This document shows positions 63,639 through 64,000 of a stretch of 64,000 nucleotides of DNA, one piece after another (positions within the stretch are counted from its first letter, which is position 1; each line of letters begins with the position of its first letter). This stretch comes from Hahella sp050299855 (GTDB lineage: Bacteria > Pseudomonadota > Gammaproteobacteria > Pseudomonadales > Oleiphilaceae): positions 201,931 through 265,930 of the forward strand of contig JBNKWQ010000043.1 in NCBI GenBank assembly GCA_050299855.1, written 5' to 3'. The position numbers were made by a program, and so were the translations under genes. The notes beneath the pieces were generated by a model. The model made no database searches. It had not been told where the DNA came from and saw only the letters and a list, made by a program, of their open reading frames with translations.

Positions 63639-63652
63639 ATTGAACGTTCAAT
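63639..63652 (-). promoter_or_regulatory. BetI operator
   Basis: Perfect 14-bp palindrome ATTGAACGTTCAAT, 11 bases upstream of the betI ATG, similar to the operators described for BetI in E. coli and Vibrio as I recall them. Located in the leader rather than over a -10/-35 pair, it would block initiation or elongation when bound. No purine-rich ribosome site is visible between it and the start. Confidence 0.75.
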
Positions 63653-63948
63653 TAAAAAAAGATTAATACTTCGACCTGTAAATATCAATGATCTATTAAC
63701 TGATCATTAAGCATTCGATCGCTACTACAATAGCTGAATAGCCGTTCAAAAATCATCACTTCAGGTGTTTCCATAGCTATCAAAAATTAGCCATAAAATA
63801 ATTTTTCTAGTATGTTTTTCATGATCTTACATAGTCGCCCCTGAATAACCAAAATACCAATAGAATTCAATATGCTGTCGCGCTAAGGTGGGAACACAGC
63901 GACAACGTTTTCCAATAACAAGCCCAAAACCTTGCAGTTGCCACGCCT

Positions 63949-64000
63949 ATGATCCCTAAAAAACCCGAGAATCACCCTCAACGCGAACTCTATAAAACCT
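63949..64000 (+). CDS. Start of an unfinished gene at the window edge
   Basis: An ATG at 63949 opens a frame that stays open to the window end (17 codons, MIPKKPENHPQRELYKT). The N-terminal pattern of basic residues and Pro followed by Glu-Leu-Tyr/Phe resembles the start of IS5-family transposases, but this is too short to judge. No clear ribosome site was found. The preceding stretch 63653-63948 is AT-rich and holds only the BetI-side promoter region. Confidence 0.3.
   Translation, partial: MIPKKPENHPQRELYKT

Noticed and set aside
63628..63651. TTG-started extension of betI
   Set aside because: It would overlap the BetI operator and has no family support; the ATG at 63627 fits the usual N-terminus.
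1..64000. CRISPR arrays, tRNA and rRNA genes, complete insertion sequences
   Set aside because: None found by reading. The short tandem repeats have no spacer pattern, and no cloverleaf or complete transposase gene was recognised.

Overview
The window has two unlike halves. Positions 1 to about 22.9 kb look like part of an integrated plasmid or conjugative/mobilizable element. It carries a ParA-type partition pair, a helix-turn-helix/coiled-coil regulator of KfrA type, a probable replication protein, a MobF relaxase-helicase with a candidate oriT, ParB-like, DUF3768, ArdA and RadC-like genes, and a second (MobP) relaxase with a MobC-like partner. From about 22.9 kb to the end the genes are ordinary chromosomal ones of a gammaproteobacterium, probably marine: htpG, a UbiB-family kinase, tag, mdlAB-type exporter, DUF3135, DUF5062, and the choline-to-glycine betaine locus betIBA-choXWV. 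The species cannot be named from sequence alone. The mobilization genes look like the versions common on alphaproteobacterial plasmids, which suggests transfer across classes (inference).

Element, left to right. 1-2.4 kb: partition and regulator genes with long palindromic operators and a dense GTTAG/CTAAC repeat field. 2.5-7.1 kb: probable Rep protein, a small gene, MobF relaxase, and an R388-like hairpin plus nick motif directly upstream. 7.2-8.2 kb: a frameshifted membrane protein and a small hypothetical. 8.4-12.6 kb: two cassettes (ParB-like; 71-aa protein plus DUF3768) that share a duplicated structured leader and similar trailing hairpins, with an AT-rich DUF3800 gene between them. 13.4-17.4 kb: an AT-rich block with a RloC/PrrC-type anticodon nuclease, a CoiA-like nuclease and a HEPN-type protein. 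17.4-18.8 kb: a hairpin-rich leader followed by ardA and a radC-like gene. 19-20.7 kb: a PAAR-like/AHH nuclease effector with Imm11-type immunity protein. 21-22.9 kb: MobP and MobC-like genes.

Chromosomal part. 23.3-28.2 kb: a periplasmic binding protein, then a nucleotidyltransferase, a methyltransferase and a CDP-alcohol phosphatidyltransferase in tight succession, then a 2-oxoglutarate oxygenase. The first three of that run could build an unusual phospholipid head group. 28.5-41.3 kb: mixed housekeeping genes including htpG behind a good sigma-32-type promoter. 41.6-54 kb: sterol-desaturase-like enzyme, diguanylate cyclase, hydrolase, AraC regulator, crotonase, chemoreceptor and the two-gene ABC exporter. 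54-56.5 kb: small genes, one frameshifted. 56.7-63.6 kb: choline uptake and oxidation under BetI control.

The signals most worth following are the covarying duplicated leader, the ardA leader with its hairpin array, the R388-like oriT, the three-gene nuclease block, the lipid head-group cluster, and 16-18-bp tandem repeats at the 3' ends of at least five unrelated chromosomal genes.
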